From the NCBI RefSeq assembly GCF_024438035.1, contig NZ_JANFQF010000027.1, forward strand, positions 23,489-87,488: a DNA stretch of 64,000 bases. Direction: 5' to 3'. Below are positions 37,060-45,201 of this stretch, piece after piece (the stretch's first letter is position 1; every line of letters begins with the position of its first letter). Source of the stretch: Rhodococcus tibetensis (GTDB lineage: Bacteria; Actinomycetota; Actinomycetes; Mycobacteriales; Mycobacteriaceae). Below the pieces are notes generated by a model, which was not told the origin of the DNA, did not search any database, and worked only from the letters and a program-made list of their open reading frames with translations. A program made the position numbers and the translations under genes.

Positions 37060-37089
37060 AGACTACCCCTACCGTTACTCATGGGTAAC
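37060..37089 (-). promoter_or_regulatory. Candidate fadAB promoter with overlapping palindrome
   Basis: On the minus strand TTACCC and TAGTCT are separated by 17 bases, a plausible -35/-10 pair, 65 bases before the fadA start. A palindrome GTTAC-TCATGG-GTAAC (37074-37089) covers the -35 element. That is a typical place for a TetR-type fatty-acid regulator to bind. The regulator is not known. Confidence 0.4.
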
Positions 37090-37142
37090 TTAATGGGTAC
37101 TTCATCAGGATTTTCGACGCATGACTGCGCTATCGTTCCGGG

Positions 37143-38453
37143 TCAGGCGCCCGCCGGCTCGTCGCTCGCGGTCTCCGGCAGTGCCGCACCCAGCGCGGGC
37201 ACCGTCAACTCACGCTGCCACGGACGCGCGCCGCCGGCCTCGAGGATGCGGTCGATGGCTGCCTCGACGTCACCGTCAACGGGAGGTGCCCAGTCCCAAC
37301 ACAGCCGGCGCACGAGATCGGGAGTGACCAGGTTCTCCACCGGAACCGACACCTTCTCGCCGAGGGCGGCCAGCGCAGCGCGAGCCGCCGTCAACCGGTC
37401 GGCAGCGGCCGGGTCGTGGCGCGCCCACCGACTCGGCGGAGGAGGTCCCGTAAACGGCTGGGTCTTGGGTGGCAGCTCGGAGTCCGGAAGCGCCCGCGCC
37501 TCCTCCAACGCCGCCAACCAGAGTCGCGTGTGCCGCCGCTGACGCGGGCCACCGAACACCGGAAGGGCGCGCAGAGTGTCGATACTCCGCGGACTCTTCA
37601 CCGACGCCTCGATGATCGCGGAGTCGGGCAGCACGCGACTGGGGGAAACGTCACGTGTGCGGGCGAGGTCTTCCCGGGCCTGCCAGAGAGCGCGCGCCGC
37701 GGCGAGCTGACGTTGCGTTTTCAAGGACGTGATGTGTGAGGTACGACGCCAGCGGTCGGGCTTGGGCTTCGGCGGACCGGCCAGCCGGATGTACTCGAAC
37801 TCCTGCGCAGCCCAGCCGGTCTTGCCCTGCTTGTCGAGCTCCGCGGCCATGACTTCACGCAACTCGATGAGAACCTCGACGTCGAGAGCGGCGTAATTGA
37901 GCCACGAGTTGGGAAGGGGACGCTTCGACCAATCTGCGGCACCATGCCCCTTCCTCAGCTCGAGGCCCAAGGTTCGCTCCACGATGGCGGCGAGACCCAC
38001 CCGCTCGAACCCCGCGAGACGGCCTGCGAGTTCGGTGTCGAACAAGGCCGCCGGCGCGAGCCCCAGCTCGGCCAGACCCGGCAGGTCCTGATCGGCGGAA
38101 TGCAGAATCCACTCCAGCGGATTGATCGCCTCCGCGAGCGGTGCGAGGTCGGCTGCCGTTGGAATCGGATCGAGCAGCACCGTCCCGGCGCCTTCCCGTC
38201 GCAGCTGCACCAGATACGCCCGAGCCGAATACCGGAAGCCCGAAGCGCGTTCGGCGTCCACAGCCAATGGTCCGGTGCCCTCACTCAACGCAGCAGCAGC
38301 CTTGGCCACACCCTCCGCCGTGGTCACGACCTCCGGCACCCCATCGCGCGGGGCGAGGAGCGGCACTACCTGCCGGGCGGTCTGCTCGTCGGTAACAGGG
38401 GACGAGGTCTCGTCGGTAACAGGGGACGAGGTCTCGTCGGTGACTTCGGACAT
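37143..38453 (-). CDS. rnd: Ribonuclease D
   Basis: This 436-residue 3'-5' exoribonuclease of the DEDD family acts in RNA maturation and decay. Exo I is LAVDAERASG (Asp and Glu), Exo II HSADQDLPGL, and Exo III LNYAALDVEVL, the DEDDy pattern with Tyr. An HRDC domain follows from about residue 240 (RTRDVSPSRVLPDSAII). The ATG at 38453 (MSEVTDE) is preferred because the frame upstream would approach the previous gene. The N-terminal 20 residues hold an eight-residue repeat. Equivalent to Rv2681. Confidence 0.93.
   Translation of the reverse strand: MSEVTDETSSPVTDETSSPVTDEQTARQVVPLLAPRDGVPEVVTTAEGVAKAAAALSEGTGPLAVDAERASGFRYSARAYLVQLRREGAGTVLLDPIPTAADLAPLAEAINPLEWILHSADQDLPGLAELGLAPAALFDTELAGRLAGFERVGLAAIVERTLGLELRKGHGAADWSKRPLPNSWLNYAALDVEVLIELREVMAAELDKQGKTGWAAQEFEYIRLAGPPKPKPDRWRRTSHITSLKTQRQLAAARALWQAREDLARTRDVSPSRVLPDSAIIEASVKSPRSIDTLRALPVFGGPRQRRHTRLWLAALEEARALPDSELPPKTQPFTGPPPPSRWARHDPAAADRLTAARAALAALGEKVSVPVENLVTPDLVRRLCWDWAPPVDGDVEAAIDRILEAGGARPWQRELTVPALGAALPETASDEPAGA
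38385..38444 (-). repeat. 24-base in-frame repeat in the rnd N-terminus
   Basis: Two identical 24-base units (38385-38408 and 38409-38432) and a partial third encode repeated DETSSPVT in the disordered start of RNase D. The period is eight codons. Confidence 0.85.
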
Positions 38454-38502
38454 GGGACTTGACTCTACGTCGCCGCCCGAATCCCGCAGCGAATCGGCGG
38501 TC

Positions 38503-39897
38503 TCAGGCACGGGCGGCGGCGGCCTTGGCGAGTTCGTCCAGGGCGTCGGGGAAGGCATCGGCAAGGTCCCAGAGCTGCGGAGCGAGCTCGGGGCAGCTCA
38601 TCAAGCCGATGTCGAGTTGCCCGTTCAGGGACATCACCGTCACGTTGAGGCCCGCCCCGTGGAAGATCGGTCCCAACGGATACATCGCCTTGATCAGGGC
38701 GCCGAGGAAGTAGAGCGGATCCGACGGTCCCGGCACGTTCGAGATCACCAGGTTGTGCACGACGGGATGACGTTCGGCCAGGCCGAGTGTGGAGTACAAG
38801 CGCATGGCGGTGCCGAACACCGACTGCCCGATGAACTGGGACCAGTCCTGCAGGAGAGTCGCGCCGAGCGTCTCGTTGTGTTCTTTCGAGGTGGAGTTGT
38901 GTTCGGCGATGGCGAGGAGCCGTTCCACCGGATCGTCGATATCGGTTCCCAGTTCGGTGAACATTCCGCTCACCTGATTGGTGCCGGGCCGGTCGGACTT
39001 GCCGCGCACCGACACCGGGACGATGGCGACGAGCGACTTGTCGGGCAATTCCCGGCGTGTGTCGAGGTACGTGCGTAGTGCCCCCGAGCAAAGGGCGAGG
39101 ACCACATCGTTCACCTTGACTCCGAACGCATTCTTCACCTGCTTGACCAGGTCGAAATCGAGTTGAGCGAAGGCAAGGGTGCGGTGGCTCGTAAGCGTGC
39201 CGTTGAGCGAGGTTCGGGGAGCGGTGAACGGCGCGGGCATCGCGTCTCCACGCCGTGCGCGGTCGATCCAGCGGGGGAGCAGGCCGACGCTCTGAGGAAT
39301 GATCTTCAGCAGCTTCGCCGGCCGTGACGCGACGGACAGTAACCCGCCGACGGCGATGTCGAGTGAGCTGGCGCCACCGGCGCCCGGCTTGGAGTCTGCG
39401 GGATCGGGCCTCGGCGAATCCGGTTCGAGGCCACACAGCTGGGCGATCATGTTTGCGCCCGTGACTCCGTCAACCCCTGCGTGATGCATCTTCGACATGA
39501 CCGCCACGGACCCGTCTTCCAGGCCTTCTATCACCCACATTTCCCACAGCGGCCGCGCGCGGTCGAGCGGTTGCCCTGCGATGTTTCCGCACAGTTCGGC
39601 GAGTTCGTCCCGTCCGCCGGGTGCGGGGACGGCAACTCGATGGCAGTGGCGGTCGATGTCGAAATCGGTGTCGTCCACCCACACGGGATGGTCGAGGTTG
39701 AAGCGGGAGTCCTGCAGCTTCCGCCGGAACGAGGGGATGGACTCGGTCCGTATGCCGAGTTCTTCCTTCAGCCGGCTGTACGAGTACCCCTCGGGGACCG
39801 TGGAGGTATCGAGCACGATGAGCCCACAGACGTGGAGGAGTTGAGTCGATGTTTCGAGGTACAGGAAGGAGGCATCGAGCCCGCTGAGTCGCTGCAT
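38503..39897 (-). CDS. Wax ester synthase/diacylglycerol acyltransferase (WS/DGAT)
   Basis: This 464-residue bifunctional acyltransferase makes triacylglycerol or wax esters from acyl-CoA. The catalytic HHxxxDG motif is intact (MHHAGVDG, His138, His139, Asp143). PLWEMW near 117 and VNDVVLALCSGALR in the C-terminal half are also family marks. The start is taken at the ATG 39897 (MQRLSGLDASFLYLET). It is one of what is usually a large paralogue set in rhodococci. It is divergent from a lipase-like gene, with a KstR-type operator 11 bases before the start. Confidence 0.92.
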   Translation of the reverse strand: MQRLSGLDASFLYLETSTQLLHVCGLIVLDTSTVPEGYSYSRLKEELGIRTESIPSFRRKLQDSRFNLDHPVWVDDTDFDIDRHCHRVAVPAPGGRDELAELCGNIAGQPLDRARPLWEMWVIEGLEDGSVAVMSKMHHAGVDGVTGANMIAQLCGLEPDSPRPDPADSKPGAGGASSLDIAVGGLLSVASRPAKLLKIIPQSVGLLPRWIDRARRGDAMPAPFTAPRTSLNGTLTSHRTLAFAQLDFDLVKQVKNAFGVKVNDVVLALCSGALRTYLDTRRELPDKSLVAIVPVSVRGKSDRPGTNQVSGMFTELGTDIDDPVERLLAIAEHNSTSKEHNETLGATLLQDWSQFIGQSVFGTAMRLYSTLGLAERHPVVHNLVISNVPGPSDPLYFLGALIKAMYPLGPIFHGAGLNVTVMSLNGQLDIGLMSCPELAPQLWDLADAFPDALDELAKAAAARA

Positions 39898-39907
39898 GAT
39901 CAAATGG

Positions 39908-39921
39908 TAGAACACGTTCTA
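39908..39921. promoter_or_regulatory. KstR-type operator before the WS/DGAT gene
   Basis: TAGAACACGTTCTA fits the KstR motif TnnAACnnGTTnnA at every fixed position. KstR is the TetR-family repressor of sterol catabolism in mycobacteria and rhodococci. The site ends 11 bases from the WS/DGAT start. Confidence 0.65.
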
Positions 39922-40029
39922 GTAAATGGTCCATGGAAGCGGAAGAATGCGAGTTGGGCGGCATACGGCGCGGAGTGGAAGCGGCCGGGATTGTTCTCGC
40001 CGGGCGCGAGGCCGCGTACCGTCGAGAGC

Positions 40030-40043
40030 AAGAACATGTTCTA
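40030..40043. promoter_or_regulatory. Second KstR-type operator, before the lipase gene
   Basis: AAGAACATGTTCTA matches TnnAACnnGTTnnA except for the first base; its core AGAACATGTTCT is a perfect palindrome. It lies 11 bases before the lipase start at 40054 and 108 bases from the first site, mirroring it. Confidence 0.6.
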
Positions 40044-40053
40044 CGATGTCGGG

Positions 40054-41301
40054 ATGACTCGAGGCTTCGTTCTCCGGCAGGGCGTGGGTGCCGCGCTCGC
40101 CGCCAATGCGTTGCGCCCGCTGCCCGGCGCACCGACGTCGGTCGTCGCCTTCTTCTCCGGATGGCTCACAACCGAATTGGCGCCGCACATCCTCGCGGCG
40201 ACTGCTGCGGACACGGCCGTCCACGTCGCGCGACACGGACTCCGTTCGCGCACCGACCGCATCGGGGTCGCACTCGCCGCCGCGTCGATGGGCAGCCTGG
40301 CCGCCGTGATTGCCACCGGTCGCGGAGCCGGGAGGGAAGCCGAATCTGCGCTCGTCGAGGCGCTCGGGGAGAACTACGCCGAGCGCGACCACGCCATCGA
40401 ACGTTCCGGACGGCCCGTGTGGCGTCAGCTGCTCAATCCGTTCCGGATGGCCAACGAAGATGTCACCCGGGTCCGGAACATCGCGTACGGCCCGGGCGGA
40501 CGCCGCGCACGACTCGATATCTACCACCACAAGGACCGCCCGGAGAGCAGCCCCATCCTTCTGCAGATCCACGGCGGCGGATGGATCATCGGCAACAAGG
40601 ATCAGCAGGGTCTGCCGCTGATGTTCGAGATGGCGTCCCGCGGATGGGTGTGCGTAGCGGTCAACTATCCGCTGTCTCCGCGGGCTAAATGGCCGGAACA
40701 CCTCGTCGCGATCAAGCAGGCGCTCGCCTGGATGAGGAAGAATATCGAGGACTATGGCGGTAACCCCGACTTCATCGCTGTAACGGGAGGTTCGGCAGGC
40801 GGTCACCTGGCGGCCATGGTGGCTCTCACCGCCAACGAGACGCGGTTCCAGCCCGGTTTCGAGCACGTCGACACGTCCGTACAAGCGTGCGTCCCGTATT
40901 ACGGCGTCTACGACATGGCCGGTGACAGCGGAATCAAGGCCGTCCTCCAGCGTGTTCATTCCGGCCTGATGCCGTTGATCCTCGGCAGGCACGCCAAGTT
41001 CCCCGACGACTACCGGGCCGCGTCACCGTTGGCGCAGGTGCGGGCCGACGCTCCGCCGTTCTTCGTCATCCACGGCTCGAGCGATTCCCTCATCCCGGTC
41101 GCCGAGGCACGGTTCTTCGTCGACGAGTTGCGAAAGGTGTCCCGAAATCCCGTCGCCTATGCCGAACTGCGTGGAGCCCAGCACGCCTTCGACATCTTCC
41201 CGTCGATTCGCAGCGTCTCGGTGACCCAGGCGGTCGGGCGGTTCCTCGAATGGTCGCGCAGCGCCACCACTGACGTTCCGGCGGCAGAGGAACCGGCCTA
41301 G
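40054..41301 (+). CDS. Alpha/beta hydrolase, hormone-sensitive-lipase-type esterase
   Basis: The protein has 415 residues. The oxyanion motif HGGGW (173-177), nucleophile elbow GGSAGG with Ser247, acid region HGSSDSLIPV and histidine in GAQHAFD form a complete lipase/esterase triad of the HSL (GDXG) family. The N-terminal 150 residues contain hydrophobic stretches (LAAVIATG) that may associate with membrane, as in mycobacterial LipM/LipQ/LipC-type enzymes. ATG 40054 is preferred; ATG 40036 lies inside the operator. It probably hydrolyses an ester lipid. Confidence 0.88.
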   Translation: MTRGFVLRQGVGAALAANALRPLPGAPTSVVAFFSGWLTTELAPHILAATAADTAVHVARHGLRSRTDRIGVALAAASMGSLAAVIATGRGAGREAESALVEALGENYAERDHAIERSGRPVWRQLLNPFRMANEDVTRVRNIAYGPGGRRARLDIYHHKDRPESSPILLQIHGGGWIIGNKDQQGLPLMFEMASRGWVCVAVNYPLSPRAKWPEHLVAIKQALAWMRKNIEDYGGNPDFIAVTGGSAGGHLAAMVALTANETRFQPGFEHVDTSVQACVPYYGVYDMAGDSGIKAVLQRVHSGLMPLILGRHAKFPDDYRAASPLAQVRADAPPFFVIHGSSDSLIPVAEARFFVDELRKVSRNPVAYAELRGAQHAFDIFPSIRSVSVTQAVGRFLEWSRSATTDVPAAEEPA

Positions 41302-41305
41302 AGAG

Positions 41306-41899
41306 CTAGTCGCCGTTCTGGGTCTTGAGCTGGGCGACACCGGCCGGCGGCAGGCCCGCGGCGTAGGCCAGTACCTCGCAGAACGCCTCGACGTGGGTAG
41401 CCAATTCGACGGACGTCGCGGTCCACGACGCGCGCAGTTCCAGTTGGTGCGCGTGTGGCGGTCCGGCGATGTCGCCGTAGCGGACGGATGTGGTGGCGGT
41501 GACGGTGCCACCGAGCGCATTGAGTGGTTCCGAACGTGACTCGAGTGCATCGACGAGCCAGCTCCACGCGACCTCGGGAAGCAGTGGGTCCGCCGCGACC
41601 GCGGCGTCGAGGTCCGCCTGAATGTAGGCGACCAACCGCATGGTGCCGTTCCAAGCCTCGTCGCCCTCCGGGTCGTAGAGGAGGATCAGCCTGCCGAACG
41701 CGTCGCCCTCGCTCTGTTCGGCAACGACACCGGTGTCCTCGTGCGCGACCTCCGCGCCGACGGCGTAGCTGAACGGCGCCAGTCGCTGCGGGGGCCGGAT
41801 GGGGCCCAGCTCGATGTCCGCACGAACCCGCGCGGAGTTCATCGCGTCGACGGCGGCGCGGAACTCGGCGGGTTCGGCGCGCGATCCCGAAGTCGTCAC
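41306..41899 (-). CDS. DUF3000 family protein
   Basis: This soluble protein of about 197 residues has the conserved actinobacterial DUF3000 layout (DIELGPIRPPQRLAPFSYAV, WSWLVDALES, SWTATSVELATHVEAFCEVL), equivalent to Rv2680. The GTG at 41899 leaves 131 bases to divergent hemE; no strong ribosome site is visible, so the start is tentative. Function is unknown. It converges on the lipase gene with four bases between stops. Confidence 0.82.
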   Translation of the reverse strand: MTTSGSRAEPAEFRAAVDAMNSARVRADIELGPIRPPQRLAPFSYAVGAEVAHEDTGVVAEQSEGDAFGRLILLYDPEGDEAWNGTMRLVAYIQADLDAAVAADPLLPEVAWSWLVDALESRSEPLNALGGTVTATTSVRYGDIAGPPHAHQLELRASWTATSVELATHVEAFCEVLAYAAGLPPAGVAQLKTQNGD

Positions 41900-42030
41900 A
41901 GCTCGGGACGTTAGACCCGGACGTTCGCATCTCGTCGGAGGCGCGCCGAGCAGGGCCGATCGGCGCGGGCGCGACGACATGGCAGCATGAGAGCTGCCGG
42001 AATACGAGCCGGCAGAGAGCGTGAGGACCG

Positions 42031-43128
42031 ATGAGCGGGTTGGAAAGCACCAATGCAGGCATGGCCGAGCGGGCGAGATTCGCCTCGAGGAGGGTGCTCA
42101 CCGATGCCCCGTTCCTCGCGGCCGCGAATGGTCGCACTCCGAGCCACCGTCCGGTCTGGTTCATGCGGCAGGCGGGGCGCTCGCTTCCCGAGTACCGCAA
42201 GATCCGGGCGGGCATCGGAATGCTCGAGTCGTGCTTCGACCCCGCTCTGGTCAGTGAGATCACCATGCAGCCGGTGCGCCGCCACGGTGTCGATGCCGCG
42301 ATTCTCTTCTCCGACATCGTCGTGCCCCTCAAGGCGGCCGGCATCGACCTGGACATCGTGGCGGGAACCGGGCCCGTGGTGGCGAACCCGGTTCGATCGA
42401 TCGGCGACGTGGCAGCGCTGCCACGGCTCGTCCCCGAGGAGGTGGGCGCGGTGGCCGAGGCCGTCCGGCTGCTCACGGTGGAGCTCGGCTCGACTCCGTT
42501 GATCGGCTTCGCGGGTGCCCCCTTCACGCTCGCGTCGTATTTGGTGGAAGGCGGTCCGAGCCGCAACCACGAGCGCACCAAGGCGCTGATGCATTCCGAC
42601 CCGAAGACGTGGCACGCACTGCTGAGCACCCTCGCCGACACCACCATCACCTTCCTGCAGGCCCAGTTGCACGCCGGGGTGGACGCGGTCCAGCTCTTCG
42701 ACTCGTGGGCGGGGGCACTGTCCCTGGCGGAGTACCGCGAGTTCGTCCTGCCCCATTCGGAACGGGTGTTCGCCGAGATTCAGAGCGCCGGAGTCCCGCG
42801 GATCCACTTCGGTGTGGGCACCGGTGAACTGCTCGGCGCGATGGGTGAAGCGGGCGCCGATGTGGTGGGCGTCGACTGGCGGATCCCGTTGGACGTTGCT
42901 GCCCGCCGCGTCGGCCCGGGTAAGGCGCTGCAGGGCAACCTCGACCCCTCGGTGCTGTTCGCAGGTCCGGCGGCCGTCGAGAAGCAGGTCCGCCGAATCG
43001 TGTCCGAAGCGGACACCGCGATCGCATCCGGGACTCCCGGTCACATCTTCAACCTCGGTCACGGCGTTCTGCCCGACACCGATCCGGGGGTGCTCACCGC
43101 AGTCGTCGAGTTGGTGCACTCGCTGTGA
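42031..43128 (+). CDS. hemE: Uroporphyrinogen decarboxylase
   Basis: This 365-residue enzyme decarboxylates uroporphyrinogen III to coproporphyrinogen III. Signature one [18 protein letters not shown] is present, as are [12 protein letters not shown] with the catalytic Asp, [17 protein letters not shown] (signature two), and the C-terminal [13 protein letters not shown]. It begins the hemE-hemY-hemQ operon; the next gene overlaps it by four bases (GTGA). Equivalent to Rv2678c. Confidence 0.97.
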   Translation: MSGLESTNAGMAERARFASRRVLTDAPFLAAANGRTPSHRPVWFMRQAGRSLPEYRKIRAGIGMLESCFDPALVSEITMQPVRRHGVDAAILFSDIVVPLKAAGIDLDIVAGTGPVVANPVRSIGDVAALPRLVPEEVGAVAEAVRLLTVELGSTPLIGFAGAPFTLASYLVEGGPSRNHERTKALMHSDPKTWHALLSTLADTTITFLQAQLHAGVDAVQLFDSWAGALSLAEYREFVLPHSERVFAEIQSAGVPRIHFGVGTGELLGAMGEAGADVVGVDWRIPLDVAARRVGPGKALQGNLDPSVLFAGPAAVEKQVRRIVSEADTAIASGTPGHIFNLGHGVLPDTDPGVLTAVVELVHSL

Positions 43129-44486
43129 CGGTGTCGTCGCCGAATGTCCTGGTGATCGGCGGCGGCATCTCCGGCCTGGTTGCGGCGTACCGCCTGCGTC
43201 AGCAATTGGGATCCGGCGCGCACATCATTATCGCGGAGGGTGCCGACGAGCTCGGGGGCAAGCTGCGCACGGACTCGTTGGCGGGGGAGCCCGTCGATCT
43301 GGGGGCGGAGGCGTTCATCGCGCGGCGCCCCGAGGTGCCTGCGCTACTGGCCGAGTTGGGGCTCACCGATCAACTGGTGCACCCCGCGGGTCTGCGTCCG
43401 CTAATCTGGTCGCAGGAGTCGCTGCACCCGCTCCCGCAGAACACGCTGATGGGTATCCCCGCCCGGCCCGACGCTCTCACCGGACTGGTCGACGATCGGA
43501 CACTCGCCCGGATCGCGGAGGAGGCCGAAATCCCCCTGCGCTGGGTTCCCGGTTCCGACGTCGCGGTGGGAGCGCTGGTGGTCGAACGATTCGGCGAGCA
43601 GGTGGTGCGCCGCTCCGTCGATCCGCTGCTCGGTGGGGTGTATTCGGGTCTCGCGGACACGATCGGATTGCGGGCCGCCCTACCCACTCTTGCCGCTGCC
43701 CTCGATCGGGGAGCGACGAGCTTGTCTGCCGCCGTGGCCGAGGCGCTTCCTCCTCCCGCCACGGGGCCGGTCTTCGGGACGTTGCGCGACGGTTACGCAG
43801 TTCTTCTCGACGCGCTCTGCGCCGCGGCGGGCGCTCACATCGTCCACGAGCGCATCCGAGCCATCAGCCGCGAGGCCGACGGCTGGTCCGCCGATCCGGT
43901 GGGGCGCGTGGACGGCATCGTCCTCGCCGTGCCCGCGCCGCAACTCGCGCACCTGCTCGCCGATACTGCGCCCGGTGCTGCTGCGGCCGCGGCCGACATT
44001 CCCCTCGCCTCCTCCGCGGTCGTGGCGATGGCTCTTCCCGCCGCGGCGGATCTACCGCAGAACTCCGGGATCCTTGTCGCGACCGATGCGTCGCTCGCCG
44101 CCAAGGCGTTCACACTGTCGAGCCGGAAATGGCCTCACCTCGCCGAGCGGGACGTGGCAGTGGTCCGGGCGTCGTTCGGCAGGTTCGGCGACGACGAGAT
44201 CGTCGATGCCCCTGACGAGGATCTCGTCTCGGCCGCGCGGCGGGACCTCCGTACGGTCACCGGAGTAGTGGACGAACCGGTGGCGGTACAGGTTCAGCGG
44301 TGGTACGGCGGATTGCCGCAATACGGCCCCGGACACCTCGACCGGGTCTCCGTGATCGAGCGCGACACCGCAGGTCTGGACGGTATCGAGGTGTGCGGCG
44401 CGCTGCTCCGCGGGGTGGGTGTTCCCGCCTGTGTCGCCGCTGCGACGACGGCGGCTACGCGCCTCGCCGAGCGAGTGGCACGATAG
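43125..44486 (+). CDS. hemY: Coproporphyrinogen III / protoporphyrinogen oxidase
   Basis: This 453-residue FAD oxidase has the N-terminal dinucleotide motif [17 protein letters not shown], the GG doublet [13 protein letters not shown], the [17 protein letters not shown] substrate-side region and the C-terminal FAD closing motif [20 protein letters not shown]. In Actinobacteria this enzyme oxidises coproporphyrinogen III to coproporphyrin III with oxygen in the coproporphyrin-dependent haem route. The GTG overlaps the hemE stop. The neighbouring hemQ confirms the route. Confidence 0.95.
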   Translation: MTVSSPNVLVIGGGISGLVAAYRLRQQLGSGAHIIIAEGADELGGKLRTDSLAGEPVDLGAEAFIARRPEVPALLAELGLTDQLVHPAGLRPLIWSQESLHPLPQNTLMGIPARPDALTGLVDDRTLARIAEEAEIPLRWVPGSDVAVGALVVERFGEQVVRRSVDPLLGGVYSGLADTIGLRAALPTLAAALDRGATSLSAAVAEALPPPATGPVFGTLRDGYAVLLDALCAAAGAHIVHERIRAISREADGWSADPVGRVDGIVLAVPAPQLAHLLADTAPGAAAAAADIPLASSAVVAMALPAAADLPQNSGILVATDASLAAKAFTLSSRKWPHLAERDVAVVRASFGRFGDDEIVDAPDEDLVSAARRDLRTVTGVVDEPVAVQVQRWYGGLPQYGPGHLDRVSVIERDTAGLDGIEVCGALLRGVGVPACVAAATTAATRLAERVAR

Positions 44487-44490
44487 ACCC

Positions 44491-45186
44491 ATGGCACGCC
44501 TCGACTTCGACGCATTGAACTCTGAAATCCGCTACCTGATGTTCTCCGTGTTCCAGGTGGAACCCGGAATTCTCGGGGACGACCGGGAAGCCGTCATCAA
44601 GGAGGCTCGGATCTTCTTCGAGGCTCAGGCGGAGAAGGGTGTCGTCGTCCGCGGGCTCTACGACGTGGCCGGTCTTCGCGCCGACGCGGATTTCATGATC
44701 TGGACGCATTCGCAGAGCATCGAGGCGTTGCAGGCCACGTACTCCGACTTCCGCCGCACCACCGCGCTGGGGCGGGCGAGCGCACCCGTGTGGAGCAACG
44801 TCGCCTGCCACCGGCCCGCCGAGTTCAACAAGAGCCACATCCCCGCCTTCCTCGCGGGGGAGGACCCGGGCAACTACATCTGCGTGTACCCGTTCGTCCG
44901 GTCCTACGAGTGGTACCTCCTTCCCGACGACGAGCGCCGCAAGATGCTCGCCGACCACGGCATGGCGGCCCGCGCCTACAAGGACGTCCGGGCCAACACC
45001 GTGCCCGCGTTCGCGCTCGGTGACTACGAGTGGATCCTCGCGTTCGAGGCACCCGAGCTGTACCGCATCGTCGATCTCATGCGCGATCTTCGCGCCACCG
45101 AGGCACGCCTGCACGTCCGCGAAGAAGTTCCGTTCTTCACCGGTCCGCGGGTGGATGTGGAGAAGCTTGTCACGGCCCTTCCGTGA
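44491..45186 (+). CDS. hemQ: Coproheme decarboxylase (HemQ/ChdC)
   Basis: This 231-residue chlorite-dismutase-fold protein removes two propionate groups from iron coproporphyrin III to give haem b, using peroxide. Segments [52 protein letters not shown] (with the catalytic Tyr in the EWYLLP segment) and the proximal-His segment [15 protein letters not shown] are present. It starts four bases after hemY and ends the haem operon. Confidence 0.95.
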   Translation: MARLDFDALNSEIRYLMFSVFQVEPGILGDDREAVIKEARIFFEAQAEKGVVVRGLYDVAGLRADADFMIWTHSQSIEALQATYSDFRRTTALGRASAPVWSNVACHRPAEFNKSHIPAFLAGEDPGNYICVYPFVRSYEWYLLPDDERRKMLADHGMAARAYKDVRANTVPAFALGDYEWILAFEAPELYRIVDLMRDLRATEARLHVREEVPFFTGPRVDVEKLVTALP

Positions 45187-45201
45187 TTCGCCGAAACATT
45201 C

